From Phymorhynchus buccinoides (Eukaryota; Mollusca; Gastropoda; Neogastropoda; Raphitomidae): a stretch of DNA of 64,000 nucleotides. Position 1 is the stretch's first letter, and every line of letters starts with the position of its first letter. Location of the stretch: contig CM065700.1 of assembly GCA_017654935.2 (NCBI GenBank), positions 44,325,931-44,389,930 of the forward strand, given 5' to 3'. Of this stretch, positions 11,334 through 22,864 are shown piece after piece. Under the pieces are notes generated by a model. That model was not told where the DNA came from. It saw only the letters and a list, made by a program, of their open reading frames with translations, and did not search any database. A program made the position numbers and the translations under genes.

Positions 11334-14056
11334 TACTGTATTCTACGGACTATAAGGCGATACTTTTCTCCCAGACCAAGACCCCTGAGCCTTATAATAT
11401 GACTCAAAAATTAGTAAGAAAATATCCCTGAGCCTTATAATATGACTCAAAAATTAGCAAGAAAATATCCCTGAGCCTTATAATATGACTCAAAAATTAG
11501 TCAGAGAAAATAATGTTTTACGCCCTCTTTGGCCTTTCGGCCATGTGGGGCAAAAATTAGTAAGAAAATATCCCTGAGCCTTATAATATGACTCAAAAAT
11601 TAGTATGACTCAAAAATTAGTAAGAAAATATCCCTGAGCCTTATAATATGACTCAAAAATTAGTATGATTCAAAAATTAGTAAGTAAATATCCCTGAGCC
11701 TTATAATATGACTCAAAAATTAGTATGACTCAAAAATTAGTAAGTAAATATCCCTGAGCCTTATAATATGACTAAAAAATTAGTAAGAAAAATTGAGCCT
11801 TATAATATGACTCAAAAATTAGTAAGAAAATATCCCTGAGCCTTATAAAATGATCAAAAATAGACTGAGCCAAAAAATTAGTAGAAAATATCCCTGAGAT
11901 ATCTAAAAAATTAGTAAGAAAATATCCCTGAGCCTTATAATATGACTCAAAAATTAGTAAGAAAATATCCCTGAGCCTTATAATATGACTCAAAAATTAT
12001 AAGACTCAAAAATTAGTAAGAAAATATCCCTGAGCCTTATAAAATTATAATAGCCTTATAATGACTAAAAAATTAGTAAGAAAATATCCCTGAGCCTTAT
12101 AATATGACTCAAAAATTAGTAAGAAAATATCCCTAAGTCTCAAAAATTAGTAAGAAAATATCCCTGAGCCTTATAATATGACTCAAAAATTAGTAAGAAA
12201 ATATCCCTGAGCCTTATATTGACAAAATGAAAAAATTAGTAAGAAAATATCCCTGAGCCTTATAATATGACTCAAAAATTAGTAAGAAAATATCCCTGAG
12301 CCTTATAATATGACTCAAAAATTAGTAAGAAAATATCCCTGAGCCTTACTCAAAAAATATGACTCAAAAATTAGTAAGAAAATATCCCTGAGCCTTATAA
12401 TATGACTAAAAAATTAGTAAGAAAATATCCCTGAGCCTTATAAAATGACTCAAAAATTAGTAAGAAAATATCCCTGAGCCTTATAAAATGACTCAAAAAT
12501 TAGTAAGAAAATATCCCTGAGCCTTATAAATGACTCAAAAATTAGTAAGAAAATATCCCTAAAAAATTAGTAAGAAAATATCCCTGAGCCTTATAATATG
12601 ACTCAAAAATTAGTAAGAAAATATCCCTGAGCCTTATAAAATGACTCAAAAATTAGTAAGAAAATATCCCTGAGCCTTATAATATGACTCAAAAATTAGT
12701 AAGAAAATATCCCTAAGTCTCAAAAATTAGTAAGAAAATATCCCTGAGCCTTATAATATGACTCAAAAATTAGTAAGAAAATATCCCTGAGCCTTATAAT
12801 GACTCAAAAATTAGTAAGAAAATATCCCTGAGCCTTATAATGACTAAAAAATTAGTAAGAAAATATCCCTGAGCCTTATAATATGACTCAAAAATTAGTA
12901 AGAAAATATCCCTAAGTCTCAAAAATTAGTAAGAAAATATCCCTGAGCCTTATAATATGACTCAAAAATTAGTAAGAAAATATCCCTGAGCCTTATAAAT
13001 GACTAAAAAATTAGTAAGAAAATATCCCTGAGCCTTATAATATGACTCAAAAATTAGTAAGAAAATATCCCTAAGCCTCAAAAATTAGTAAGAAAATATC
13101 CCTGAGCCTTATAATATGACTCAAAAATTAGTAAGAAAATATCCCTGAGCCTTATAATGACTAAAAAATTAGTAAGAAAATATCCCTGAGCCTTATAAAA
13201 TGACTCAAAAATTAGTAAGAAAATATCCCTGAGCCTTATAATATGACTCAAAAATTAGTAAGAAAATATCCCTAAGTCTCAAAAATTAGTAAGAAAATAT
13301 CCCTGAGCCTTATAATATGACTCAAAAATTAGTAAGAAAATATCCCTGAGCCTTATAATATGACTCAAAAATTAGTAAGAAAATATCCCTGAGCCTTATA
13401 ATATGACAAAAATTAGTAAGAAAATATCCCTGAGCCTTATAATATGACTCAAAAATTAGTAAGAAAATATCCCTGAGCCTTATAAAATGACTCAAAAATT
13501 AGTAAGAAAATATCCCTGAGCCTTATAATATGACCAAAAATTAGTAAGAAAATATCCCTGAGCCTTATAATATGACTCAAAAATTAGTAAGAAAATATCC
13601 CTAAGTCTCAAAAATTAGTAAGAAAATATCCCTGAGCCTTATAATATGACTCAAAAATTAGTAAGAAAATATCCCTGAGCCTTATAATATGACTCAAAAA
13701 TTAGTAAGAAAATATCCCTAAGTCTCAAAAATTAGTAAGAAAATATCCCTGAGCCTTATAATATGACTCAAAAATTAGTAAGAAAATATCCCTGAGCCTT
13801 ATAATATGACTCAAAAATTAGTAAGAAAATATCCCTGAGCCTTATAATATGACTCAAAAATTAGTAAGAAAATATCCCTGAGCCTTATAATATGACTCAA
13901 AAATTAGTAAGAAAATATCCCTAAGTCTCAAAAATTAGTAAGAAAATATCCCTGAGCCTTATAATATGACTCAAAAATTAGTAAGAAAATATAATAACAA
14001 ATTCTAAATTTTGTGCACAATTTGGGGGGTGCGCCTTGTAGTCCGTAAAATACGAT
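11334..14056 (+). mobile_element. family T MITE expanded by an internal tandem array
   Basis: Ends CTGTATTCTACGGACTATAA and GTCCGTAAAATACG are the family T termini. Between them a single ancestral MITE core (GACCCCTGAGCCTTATAATATGACT... and AATTTGGGGGGTGCGCCTTG) has been stretched to 2.7 kb by the array at 11390-13992. Family T elements elsewhere in the window are about 160 bp. Confidence 0.82.
11390..13992 (+). repeat. about 43-bp tandem array (nearly 60 units)
   Basis: The unit is TGAGCCTTATAATATGACTC followed by AAAAATTAGTAAGAAAATAT and CCC. Variants lack part of the unit (for example CCCTAAGTCTCAAAAATTAG) and recur in blocks, showing multi-unit duplication. A fragment of the 61-bp array is embedded, inverted, at 11519-11550. 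Confidence 0.95.
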
Positions 14057-14830
14057 CATCGTTTTGCTAAAATGAATTTGAATGAACATAAATTGTTGAC
14101 ATTTATGAGTTTTGTTTATTGTTGAGTGCTTTGGTTAAGCATTGTATGTAGATTTGTGATATTCTTGTTAATAAAAAACAAAAAGCGTTTGAAATGCTCG
14201 TAATGTATGCGTTCTGTAGTCGTTTCATTTCTTGTTTAAGAGAATGGTATTGTGTTGACTTTCTGTCAATAGAATAATCTACTTTGTTAACTACTCTCTA
14301 TAAGTTGTTTAATTGTGTAATTTGATAATATTGTGCTGGAAACTACATGGAAAGCTATATTTATTTCGGGAAAAAAATGATTTGTCAAAATTATGGCTTA
14401 TTATTAAAACAATATCAACTTTTTATTGTATTAATGTACCATAACATATCTTTATGCTGATTGTCATTTCCAATGCAATCAATCACCTAAGTGACTCAAT
14501 GTTATGAAAATCTTATCTTTATGAATTGAATGATTTTATTGATTCGGTAGCTTACGTTCATTGCATCATTAAATAAAAAGAAATAACAAGGATATGTATT
14601 ACATAGCATTACCAGCGGTTAGACCGATTCCGAATTTGTTACTATGCTTCAATTAAAAATAAACTAATGAAATATTTTGAAACTGATCTCAAATTAATAT
14701 GGTCAGAAAGATAAGCTAAGACATGCAAATTGTTTACCTTCTCATTATATTTATGAATGCGATTGACTTATTTATTATACATGTTTCACATACTAATATT
14801 TTTTTATTTTTTTTTGCAAACATTTTGCAG
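14057..14830 (+). other. RIM-BP last intron, right end
   Basis: AT-rich unique-looking sequence between the large array and the terminal exon. No repeats or coding sequence are recognised apart from the polypyrimidine tract before the acceptor. Confidence 0.6.
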
Positions 14831-14995
14831 ACGTCGCGAAAAGATCGTCTTTCCCTGTCTCCCCCGGTGGAGCGCGCGATCATTCTGGACGCACCCAGCG
14901 ACCCTAGCCCCTCATTGGACGAGGAAAAACGAAAGAAGAAGGGCGGCGGTCTGCTCAACAAGGGGCGCAGCATCCTCAAAAAATTCTCCAGGTAG
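14831..14995 (+). CDS. Rimbp: RIM-binding protein, terminal coding exon
   Basis: A TTTTTTTTTGCAAACATTTTGCAG acceptor-type tract (split T runs and terminal CAG) precedes the exon. It reads TSRKDRLSLSPPVERAIILD, then an acidic/Ser stretch, then a lysine-rich end GGGLLNKGRSILKKFSR before TAG. The phase-0 start matches the phase-0 end of the exon at 4276, 10.5 kb upstream. The basic KKFSR end is the protein C-terminus. Everything downstream to about 35 kb is 3' UTR or intergenic; no further + strand exon was recognised. Confidence 0.8.
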   Translation, partial: TSRKDRLSLSPPVERAIILDAPSDPSPSLDEEKRKKKGGGLLNKGRSILKKFSR

Positions 14996-15029
14996 CCACG
15001 CCAGGAGACAGAGGGATCGATCGACTTCA

Positions 15030-15790
15030 CGTTTCTTGGACCCACTGCATCATCTGTCAGAATTTGGGAATCTGCCAGAGCGATAACATTGCTGGGATCT
15101 GGAATCTGGCCGGATCTGGGGATAGCCGGAGTTTTGAGTCTGCTGGATCTAAGCATTTGCCAGAGTTTCGAATCTAACAAATCTGTGAATTTGCCAGAGT
15201 TTTGAATCTGCCAGATCTGAGCATTTAGCCGAGTTTTTGAATCTGCAAGATAGGTGGGGAGTTGCCAGAGATTTTTTAATCTGCCAGATCTTGGGATTTT
15301 TGCCAAAATTATGGATCTGACCGAGATTTCGGCTGGCCGATCTGCCGGATCTGTGCACTGTGAATCCGCTATATGTGTGGATCTGCTATTGGATCTCTGT
15401 ATCTGCCAGTAGAGATGCCTCGTATTGGTGTATGAAAATATTGAGGATTTTTTCTTCACTTGGAAAAGAAAAACAACATTAACAGTGAATCATTTGCCAC
15501 AAGTGTGGATCTGTCACAAAGTGTGGGTCTGCCCAAACTATACAGATCCACTTGAAATTGGTACTTTTCCCAGAATGTCCTTATATTTTGTGTCAAAACC
15601 AAGAAGATTTCTCGTTGTTTGGGAAACAAAGTCTGTGTGTGAATCACTCGGCCTATAGAAGTGCGAATCTAACTGTGGACCTGCAAAACGGCAGATTTGA
15701 CACAACTGTTGTTGATCTGCCAACATTTCGAATCGACCAGAAGTGTACATGCATCTGGCAGAAATGCATTTGCCAGAACTGTCTGCTTGC
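15030..15790 (+). repeat. degenerate TCTGCCAGA-type repeats after the RIM-BP stop
   Basis: Motifs such as GAATCTGCCAGATCTGAGCA, TTGCCAGAGTTTTGAATCTG and GATCTGCCAACATTTCGAAT recur every 30-45 bp with many substitutions, starting about 50 bp after the stop codon. This is an old tandem array in the presumed 3' UTR. Confidence 0.75.
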
Positions 15791-15915
15791 TGAAAAAAGA
15801 GTTCATTTCCCCCCCATCAATTTGGAGAAACTCTTGTCATTATGTTAATAAGTGACATTTGTACTTTCTAAAAAGCAAACAAACATGGACAAATTATGGA
15901 CTTTTGATTAAGAAT

Positions 15916-15984
<69 letters not shown>
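15916..15984 (+). repeat. poly-G run of 69 bases
   Basis: An uninterrupted G homopolymer. A shorter one of 27 G is at 52443-52469, and C runs are at about 16446-16468 and 45293-45323. Such runs are prone to assembly and sequencing length error. Confidence 0.9.
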
Positions 15985-15985
<1 letters not shown>

Positions 15986-17443
15986 GCAGTGGATGTTTAG
16001 ACTATCACAATGTTGTGGGCCAAGTGAATGTGGAACATGTTTGAAAAGATGACACTGATGTACTCAAAATCAAATGGACTTCAAAACCTAGTGTGTAAGT
16101 GACTGAATCGCTGCAGGTAGCAGTGGCAGTGAAAGGTGTGATTGATGGCGACGAACGGCAGTGGAATCTAATAGAGCGTGTTCGATGCTGTGTGGTTTCT
16201 GCTGAACGAAACGTCCTTTCCCAAACAACCCTGCATGTCCTTGAACCTTCCCTGACCCTCCACATACGTGCCCGTGACCTTCCCTGTTGTGTCCTTGACC
16301 TTGATCCTTTCTGTGTCCCTGAACTTTTGTCCTTTGCTAATTGGTTGACTGTGTACAATCTTTATAGGCTTTTCAACTTGAAAAGGGCTTTCTTTTTTTT
16401 TCTCCAAAGGATTGTATGAATGGCAGACCTCCCTCCTCACTGTTCCCCCCCCCCCCCCCCCCCCCCCCACACTTCCCCAATTGGTATCCATCCCCTCAAC
16501 CCAGTGCTTTCAAGGATCCCACATACATTTTTTGTCAGACTGAAACATTCCTTTTTTTCTTCATTTTTTTTCAGTTTTACACGAAACGTTGCTGAATCGG
16601 AGAGAAGCTACGAATGAAATCTGAACATAACATGAACAGTAAGCGAACAATGAAGCCTTGGAGGCAAATTACAGGGGCTTATCTTCTTCTGCTTCATCGA
16701 TCGCTCAGACTGTTTCTACGTCAATTATGAGCGCAGATGCATCATGCTGCCATTATGCGCCTAACTAAGAAATAGTAAGGCCCACCTTATGATGTCCGAC
16801 TTCAGCTGGGAAAAAACATCTTTGTAAGATTTTCTTTGGAGAAAAAAAAGGCAGGAGAATGGACCGGTAAGGCAGAAAGATAGTAGATGACAACAGTTAA
16901 GCAAAGAGTCAAAGAGAGTGACAGATTAGAGGAAGTTACAAGCACAGAACTTCCAGAAAGTGTGGAAACTATTTTGTACGAAAGACCCCCACTGGGGGGA
17001 ACGGGGGTTATAAACCAAAACGTTCTACCCTAAGAGACGTACAGTACTATCCCAGAAAGAAGTAATGGAGGCTGATATGGGACCTTCTGGCTTTAACCAG
17101 ACAAAAACGATAGTGCCTTCTGGCTTAATAACACTTCAATAATGTATGATGGATTCAAAGGAGAAATTGGGAATGGGGCATGATGGTTGGATGATATTAT
17201 CTTCTGGCCGTCTTCTTGATAATATTATGATTGTTGGAGAGAGATTGAAGGGGAATTCTTCCTTTTTCTGCTTGGGGAGGTAACTGAGTGTTTCATGGAA
17301 ACGTTTCCTTCCTGGGAATGGGAATGTTTTAGTAGAGGAAGGTGGATATATTATGTTGAGAAAGCTTCTCGAGTCAGGATGTTTTTAAAGACAGTGAATG
17401 TTGGGGCGAAACGTTTTGTGTTTTTGATATTTATGTAACACTA

Positions 17444-17491
<48 letters not shown>

Positions 17492-17590
17492 GCTTTTCTC
17501 CACTCTCTGAGTGCTGTCATGTGCACTCAGAGACAAAAATAGATGATAGTGTGTGTGTGTGCCCACATACGTGTGTGCGTGTGTGTGAAC

Positions 17591-17641
<51 letters not shown>

Positions 17642-18097
17642 TAGATTACCAAAGACCCTAAAGTGCCCAAAGCCAACTCCTAAGTTTGGCTTGCTTTGCG
17701 TTAGTTCAATCCTAGCTGATCTTGAAAATACAAAACCGGTACTGTAACCATTAGTGCGTCCTAAACAGCAAACACAGGTCGTAACATGTAAATTAGACTC
17801 AAACTGGCAAAACGATTGGCAGTTCGTTCTAATTTACATGTTACTACCTGTGTTGACTTTAAGATGCACTCATGATTTTGAATACCTGATACTCTGTATG
17901 TACAGAGCAGGTGTTCAATTCTTCCGTCATTGGCCAGATCCAGGTTAGGACAATTCATCACACCATTTAGTGCCAAAAATGTTGATGATGTTTAGTTAAA
18001 CATCCCTGGCTTTCAAAACAAACTCACTGCACAGTTACATCCTTTGATGAAAAGTTCTTTCCAAGTTTCACGAACAGAACTTAGAAGGCAATGCATA
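15985..18097 (+). other. RIM-BP 3' flank
   Basis: It contains a poly-C run (about 16446-16468), an inverted fragment of family K (about 16690-16805), two (GA)n blocks (17452-17484 and 17594-17638) and a perfect-armed hairpin (17771-17854). No gene is recognised; small ORFs here have no recognisable domain. Confidence 0.6.
17771..17854. repeat. 84-bp hairpin palindrome
   Basis: Arms of about 27 bp (AACACAGGTCGTAACATGTA and its near-perfect complement TACATGTTACTACCTGTGTT) around a loop of about 30 bp; probably a minimal fold-back transposon. Confidence 0.75.
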
Positions 18098-18487
18098 TTG
18101 TCGGTGAAATTCAAAAACCTGGTATCTCAATTTTGGTAGTTTTAAGAAAAATGGAGAAAAAAAAAAAGTTTTAAAAATTAACCGCGTTGACCACAGTTGA
18201 TTATCTATAATGACTAAGTTGCTCAAGACATTGCGAGTTTAGTCCAGCATTTTGTTAAAATTACTTTTTATTTTATTTTATAGATACGATGTTTTGTCCT
18301 TAACTAGATCTGAATTTGGGACTTACGAATTTTTCTTCTATTTTCACCTCATTTACCCCAGATAGAAAGTCATTAGAGATACGAGCTTTTGGTGGAAGGT
18401 GGCGGGGAAAATTAGAGAGCTGACTATGTATCTAACTCAAAACCCCCAAAACTCAAGATACAAGGTTTTTGAATTTCACCGACGATA
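18098..18487 (-). mobile_element. family E MITE (about 400 bp, 38-bp TIR), copy 1
   Basis: Starts TCGGTGAAATTCAAAAACCT and ends AGGTTTTTGAATTTCACCGA. The core shares long stretches, inverted, with 34144-34554 (ATAGAAAGTC, GGTGGAAGGTGGCGGG, CATTGCGAGTTTAGTCC). Confidence 0.8.
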
Positions 18488-18649
18488 AGTTGAGTCGATG
18501 AACTGTAGATGAGCATTTCAAAAAATAGAAATTAGGAGCAGCAAACAAAATTCTACTTTAATAATTTTCACGCACAACTGGCTTAGTTTGACTTGTTGAG
18601 TTACGAGTGTTAGCGTTGCATTTGTGATAGTAGTGTTGGGTGTTTGGAT

Positions 18650-18893
18650 GTTAAAGACACACTGACCCACCATGATTAAGTCCCTTGGTGGGTTTTTTGC
18701 CAGGTGTGACCCCCATACAAATTCCCCCTTAGGCAAACGGGGCTGCTCTTCAAAGTCTGTCTCGTTTTGAATATGGGGGAATTTGTATGGGAGTGGCACC
18801 TGGCCAAAATAACGATTTCTTACCAGCGAGAGAGGGAAACGTGAAAACCGTTATTTTCACTCTTGGATGTGGTGGGTCTTCAAAACCTTGGGT
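18650..18893 (-). mobile_element. family C MITE, copy 1
   Basis: Ends TTAAAGACACACTGACCCAC and GGTGGGTCTTCAAAA. The core has CATACAAATTCCCCC, TTCTTACCAGCGAGAGAGGG and paired GGCACCTGGCC/GCCAGGTGTGACC segments. Confidence 0.7.
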
Positions 18894-20575
18894 GAAACTG
18901 GGCTAAATGCATTTATAATCTCTACAGCTGAGAGCGACAGAGAGAGAAAGACGGCGACAGATGGACAGATAGAGGAGGGGAGGGGGTATGTTTTGTCTAT
19001 GGGTGTGTTCCACGAGTTCAAAATCGATGGGTAAAAACTGTATCGAGTGAACATCATCGCCACATCATCTTAACTCCAGAATGTTTTCTCTTCCTCTTTC
19101 CCTAATAAAATGGCCTCAAAAACCAGTCATCTGTGATATACATACTTTTCATAATCTACATGTCTGTAGTTTTTCTCCTTCAAATGGATGCTGTAGTAGT
19201 TTGAAAGAAAAGTAAACGCTTTAAAACTATCGTTGTTTTAGAGTCTTTTTTTTTTGTAGACCAGCAGCAGACGTGTACATACATGGTTGTCTCCCTTGCC
19301 ATCTTTTCTCCCATTGTGAAACGGTGGTGTTGTGCGGTTAGTTAGTAGCAGCGTTGTATCTGTGGAAACTAAGTAATACAATACAGTGTTGACGTACATG
19401 GTTGTCTCCCTTGCCATCTTTTCTCCCATTGTGAAACGGTGGTGTTGTGCGGTTAGTTAGTAGCAACGTTGTATCTGTAGAAACTAAGTAATACAATACA
19501 GTGTTGACGTACATGGTTGTAAGCTGGTTGTTATATTATAGTTGCTTGTGGATAGGTTGTGATTATCCATCGTTATCCGCTGCCAGCTAGCCTTTCTCGG
19601 ATCTACACCATGAACACTGCAGGAGGCGCACTTTTTTGTTGTTGTTTTCTTACAATCAATGCCAGGTGACTGCTGATTTCAATTTGTTTTCAATGTTCAC
19701 TATGTAAGGAGGTAAAAATAATATTTGGCCAGAACATGGCCTCTGACATGTTGGTTAGATTTGAAGTTGGGGAGGGTGGGGGGGTTAATCTTTTTTTTTT
19801 CCTTCCGGTTTGTGAATGTAATCAGTCAGCGTATAGAAGTGCATCTTTGGTTGTGGTTGAAAAGAGTTTTCTTTATTATGTATTTTCACTTTCATTGTTG
19901 TGAGAAACAGAGTCCAGATTCAGATGAAGGAAATTTCGTTTGTCTTTTGTTCAAACCAAAGACATGTTGTTTCATCTTCTAATTTTTTCTTTTGATGAAA
20001 ACATTCCACCCTACTTGTGGCATACAAATAATGAAAGTCAGAAATCAAAGTCAGATTGTCTTCTCTTTGTTTGTTTTCACGTTGCTTTCATGCCGTGTGT
20101 GTTGACTTGTTTTTTAGGTTGTGTGTATCAGTCACCTACGAGTTTTTACCTATGTCAGCATTTGTAGAAAAAGTATGATGACGTACACACTAAAGCTATT
20201 ATTAGTATTATTGGTTGTTCCTTAGTGTAGCCACTTCTCGTTTCACTGGCTGGAAGGACGAAGCTAGAGTCTATTGCTAAAGACTGAATTAACTCAATTA
20301 CAATGTTAACTCAACATCTGGTCTGTGGTGAGTGCGACTTCACTTCACGTTCCAAGTCTTTCTTCATCTGTTTTTGTGGTGATAGTTATTAGTAGTGAGT
20401 GTGACTTCACGTTCCAAGGTCTTTCTTCATCTCTGTTTTTGCTCAGTTAGTGGTGATAGTTATTAGTATTCCTCGTTCCCCGTTCTAGGATGGGGGGGTA
20501 TCTGGAATGACGTTATCACTTTGTGTCTTTCTCCTGTTTCCCAGTCTCCGTTGTTGATGATACGAATGGGTATTG
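18894..20575 (+). other. RIM-BP 3' flank, no gene seen
   Basis: T/G-rich sequence with the 115-bp direct repeat and a short duplicated segment at about 20335-20460 (TTCACGTTCCAAG...TTCTTCATCT). AATAAA at 19104-19109 is a possible + strand poly(A) signal but has no other support. Confidence 0.5.
19266..19525 (+). repeat. 115-bp direct repeat, about 2.3 copies
   Basis: ACATGGTTGTCTCCCTTGCC recurs 115 bp later and the start of a third copy (ACATGGTTGTAAGC) follows. Intervening bases (GAAACGGTGGTGTTGTGCGG) are nearly identical. Confidence 0.9.
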
Positions 20576-22064
20576 GAGTGGTATAAATGCCCCTAGAGGT
20601 ACTATATATACTGCCCTGAGTGGTATAAATGCCGCTGGAGGTACTATATATACTGCCCTGAGTGGTATAAATGCCACTAGAGGTACTATATATACTGCCC
20701 TGAGTGGTATAAATGCCGCTGGAGGTACTATATATACTGCTCTGAGTGGTATAAATGCCGCTAGAGGTACTATATATACTGCTCTGAGTGGTATAAATGC
20801 CGCTGGAGGTACTATATATACTGCCCTGAGTGGTATAAATGCCGCTAGAGGTACTATATATACTGCCCTGAGTGGTATAAATGCCGCTAGAGGTACTATA
20901 TATACTGCCCTGAGTGGTATAAATGCCGCTAGAGGTACTATATATACTGCCCTGAGTGGTATAAATGCCGCTGGAGGTACTATATATACTGCCCTGAGTG
21001 GTATAAATGCCACTAGAGGTACTATATATACTGCTCTGAGTGGTATAAATGCCGCTAGAGGTACTATACTGCCCTGAGTGGTATAAATGCCGCTAGAGGT
21101 ACTATATATACTGCCCTGAGTGGTATAAATGCCGCTAGAGGTACTATATATACTGCCCTGAGTGGTATAAATGCCGCTAGAGGTACTATATATACTGCCC
21201 TGAGTGGTATAAATGCCGCTAGAGGTACTATATATACTGCCCTGAGTGGTGTAAATGCCACTAGAGGTACTATATATACTGCCCTGAGTGGTATAAATGC
21301 CACTAGAGGTACTATATATACTGCCCTGAGTGGTATAAATGCCGCTAGAGGTACTATATATACTGCCCTGAGTGGTATAAATGCCGCTAGAGGTACTATA
21401 TATACTGCCCTGAGTGGTATAAATGCCGCTAGAGGTACTATATATACTGCCCTGAGTGGTATAAATGCCACTAGAGGTACTATATATACTGCCCTGAGTG
21501 GTGTAAATGCCACTAGAGGTACTATATATACTGCCCTGAGTGGTATAAATGCCACTAGAGGTACTATATATACTGCCCTGAGTGGTATAAATGCCGCTGG
21601 AGGTACTATATATACTGCCCTGAGTGGTATAAATGCCGCTGGAGGTACTATATATACTGCTCTGAGTGGTGTAAATGCCACTAGAGGTACTATATATACT
21701 GCTCTGAGTGGTGTAAATGCCACTAGAGGTACTATACTGCCCTGAGTGGTATAAATGCCGCTAGAGGTACTATATATACTGCCCTGAGTGGTGTAAATGC
21801 CACTAGAGGTACTATATATACTGCCCTGAGTGGTATAAATGCCGCTAGAGGTACTATATTTACTGCCCTGAGTGGTATAAATGCCGCTAGAGGTACTATA
21901 TATACTGCCCTGAGTGGTATTTATGCCACTAGAGGTACTATGCTGCCCTGAGTGGTATAAATGCCGCTGGAGGTACTATACTGCCCCGAGTGGTATAAAT
22001 GCCACTAAAGGTACTATATATACTGCCCTGAGTGGTATAAATGCCGTTAGAGGTACTATACTGC
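20576..22064 (+). repeat. 42-bp tandem array (about 35 units), open in both directions
   Basis: The unit is GGTATAAATGCCGCTAGAGG followed by TACTATATATACTGCCCTGA and GT. Because 42 is a multiple of three, both strands stay open over hundreds of bases: a 14-residue unit (GINAARGTIYTALS) on + and (AFIPLRAVYIVPLA) on -. A few 4-6 bp deletions (TACTATACTGCC) break the frames. No start context, splice site or known domain supports translation. Confidence 0.95.
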
Positions 22065-22612
22065 TCAACAAAAGAAACTGCACATGTGCATTGTACATGC
22101 GCATAAATCCACAGCCCATTCAAGTCATTTCACATTTTGCAGATGTCTCATTCAATTATTTGTGTACACAAATCTTAACTCCTCCAACGCCATGTATTTT
22201 TTGACGTTATTGGTTGTAAATTGCATCTCAACCGACAAGAGGGAAGTAACTGTTATTTCGAGTGCGCATTCACTGCTTTAAATAATGGCAGAAACGGTTA
22301 CAAAAGCTCTAGAGAACAAACACATGGCATGGTGCTAGGCTGTGAATGTCTCTGCATTTGGTGAGAGAGTGTAGTGTAGAGTGATGTCTTGGGCCACTAT
22401 ATTCGCCCATGGTGCTAGTTTTATTGCATTCATTTTGATACACCAGCTCAACAAACAACCCCACCACCCCCAAACTTGAAGATCACAAAAGCGTGGCTAC
22501 TTGCGCACCATGCCCGGATGTGCCGTGGCTCCAGTCCTGTCTGCTGAGCAAGCGAGGCACCGTAGCATGGGAAGAGAAAGCGAAAGGCTGGTGTGGTTTT
22601 TTTCTCTCGAGG

Positions 22613-22862
22613 TATTAGGTACTTTAAAGTCACAGAGAAGTCTCTGTGAAATTCGGGTTGCTCCCACCAGGAGAGCGCGTCACAGCGCGCCACCCAATTT
22701 TTTGGGCGGCATGCGATTTTTGTGTGACTGATGAGGAAGGAAAGGAGGAGGGGGTTGGTAAATTGTGACCAAATGACAACTTTTTCGTTGGCATTGGGTT
22801 TAACGTATGCTAAGTGCATGGGCACACGGGACATCGGTTTATCGTCTCATCCAAAAGACTCA
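22613..22862 (-). mobile_element. tRNA-SINE family S, copy 2, 5'-truncated
   Basis: Reverse-oriented body of the SINE from TTAGGTACTTTAAAGTCACA to CGTCTCATCCAAAAGACTC; the tRNA-like head is absent. Confidence 0.8.
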
Positions 22863-22864
22863 CT

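Noticed and set aside
14734..15459. 241-codon - strand ORF across the RIM-BP terminal exon
   Set aside because: It is antisense to the real exon and to the degenerate TCTGCCAGA repeats, which favour open frames.
20516..21723. Repeat ORFs of 165-219 codons on both strands of the 42-bp array
   Set aside because: They follow from a stop-free unit divisible by three; opposite strands are equally open, and small deletions break them. Kept only as a finding.
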